Assembly: GCA_008501565.1 (NCBI GenBank)
Contig: QQUL01000174.1
Coordinates: 1 to 6,441 of the forward strand
Direction of reading: 5' to 3'
Origin: Armatimonadota bacterium
GTDB lineage: Bacteria > Actinomycetota > Acidimicrobiia > Spongiisociales > UBA5794
Length of the DNA stretch: 6,441 nt
Below, one piece after another: positions 5,697-6,441 of the stretch (the stretch's first letter is position 1; every line of letters starts with the position of its first letter). The notes beneath the pieces are model-generated. The model saw only the letters and a program-made list of their open reading frames with translations. It was not told the origin of the DNA and did not search any database. Both the position numbers and the translations under genes were made by a program.

Positions 5697-6441
5697 ATGG
5701 GCCGACGCACTCTCGTTCTGGTTATTGCCGTACTGCTCGCTGCTGTTTCGGGCTATGCGCTTTACCAGTACCTGACATCTGTTGAGGATGACATTCGCGC
5801 AGACATCTCCGAGGTGATCGTGTACCGCGCCTCCGCGGACATCCCAACGAGAACTCCCGGCGAGGAGGCTCAGATCAACATTGTCGAAAGCAAGGCTCTT
5901 CGTGAGTATGTCGTGTTCGAGGGTTCAACGATCCTCTGCCTCGGCGCCGCGGGTGAGAATGCTTCGAAAGACCCCAATGAGTTTGGTTGTGTGGGCAACC
6001 CCTCAGATCTCGCTTCCGTGCTCAACGGCAATGTTGCCGCTGGGCCGATCGCAAAGAACCAGCTCATCGCCCAGTCATCTTTTGTGGACATCTCTGAAAC
6101 CGAGCAGATTCTGAGCGAATCGCTGGCCCCTGGGAAGGTTGCGATCGCGATCGCGCTTGACGGTGTCAAGTCCTCAGGAGGCTTCATCAGGCCCGGCGAC
6201 AATGTGAACATCATTGCGTCGACGACGCTTTCACCGTTCTCGTACATCTCGATGGTCTCGAACGAAGAGCTGCGTGGATTCTTCTTCGTTCCGCCAGAAG
6301 TAGATCCCGATGCCGAAGAGGAACCGACCAATCCAGACGACACCACCGATGGGACGCCGACACAGGACGTCCTCCTCGCAGCCCTTCCCACCCCGTACGA
6401 CATCACCGAGACGATCTTCCAGGAGATCCAGGTGCTTGCGG
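5697..6441 (+). CDS. cpaB: Flp pilus assembly protein CpaB/RcpC-like (3' end outside window)
   Basis: The frame is open from ATG 5697 to the window edge, 248 residues so far. CpaB (RcpC) is an inner-membrane-anchored component of the Tad/Flp pilus machine with a SAF-like domain. The N-terminus has MGRR followed by one hydrophobic segment at about 5-23, acting as a signal anchor. Next comes a SAF-like region starting near VIVYRASADIPTRTPGE, which continues to NVAAGPIAKNQLI, matching the family pattern of 'x-A-x-x-I-x-x-G-x-x-I'. The RcpC core follows, with PGKVAIAIALDG (from about 145) and RPGDNVNIIAS (165-175), both typical. Two features look like insertions: C81 and C98 bracket a small loop, and an acidic, Pro/Thr-rich stretch lies at about 201-226 before the next core strand (IFQEIQVLA). 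There is no sign of coupling to rpsA, which ends 117 bases upstream. The family call is from remembered motif patterns. Confidence 0.82.
   Translation, partial: MGRRTLVLVIAVLLAAVSGYALYQYLTSVEDDIRADISEVIVYRASADIPTRTPGEEAQINIVESKALREYVVFEGSTILCLGAAGENASKDPNEFGCVGNPSDLASVLNGNVAAGPIAKNQLIAQSSFVDISETEQILSESLAPGKVAIAIALDGVKSSGGFIRPGDNVNIIASTTLSPFSYISMVSNEELRGFFFVPPEVDPDAEEEPTNPDDTTDGTPTQDVLLAALPTPYDITETIFQEIQVLA

Noticed and set aside
5870..6406. 178-residue minus-strand frame opposite the cpaB-like gene
   Set aside because: The plus-strand frame shows a signal anchor and CpaB motifs, whereas the minus frame is Ser-rich with no recognisable features.

Overview
The window comes from a moderately GC-rich bacterium, probably an actinobacterium and possibly of the Acidimicrobiia type. 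Three things suggest this. DNA polymerase I (polA) sits directly before ribosomal protein S1 (rpsA), an order well known from Actinobacteria such as Mycobacterium. The S1 protein has four S1 domains plus the actinobacterial-style C-terminal tail. The 3'-5' exonuclease-like domain of PolA is degenerate, as in other actinobacteria. The lineage is inferred from protein features only; no rRNA or other marker is present.

Layout, all genes on the + strand. Bases 1-1139 are the 3' end of a gene for a large secreted or surface protein, most likely a TadG-related protein of a Tad/Flp pilus locus. After a 36-base gap, polA (1176-3815) starts at a GTG that looks leaderless. A 132-base gap holds a promoter, a short structured leader and a ribosome binding site, followed by rpsA (3948-5579). 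The S1 protein has an unusual acidic, low-complexity N-terminal extension of about 150 residues. A 117-base gap with a hairpin over the rpsA stop codon and a repeated ACCTTGGG motif precedes the 5' part of a CpaB/RcpC-like Flp pilus assembly gene (5697 to the window end).

The two central genes are housekeeping: PolA fills gaps and removes primers during replication and repair, and S1 helps the 30S ribosome bind mRNA. The genes on either side both point to Flp/Tad pilus biogenesis, so the polA-rpsA pair seems to lie between or inside a pilus locus. The coaE gene that follows rpsA in mycobacteria is not present here.

I see no transposase, CRISPR array, tRNA, rRNA or toxin-antitoxin pair, and nothing that convincingly forms a novel system. 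The most unusual points are the S1 N-terminal extension, the pilus context and the possible leaderless start of polA.
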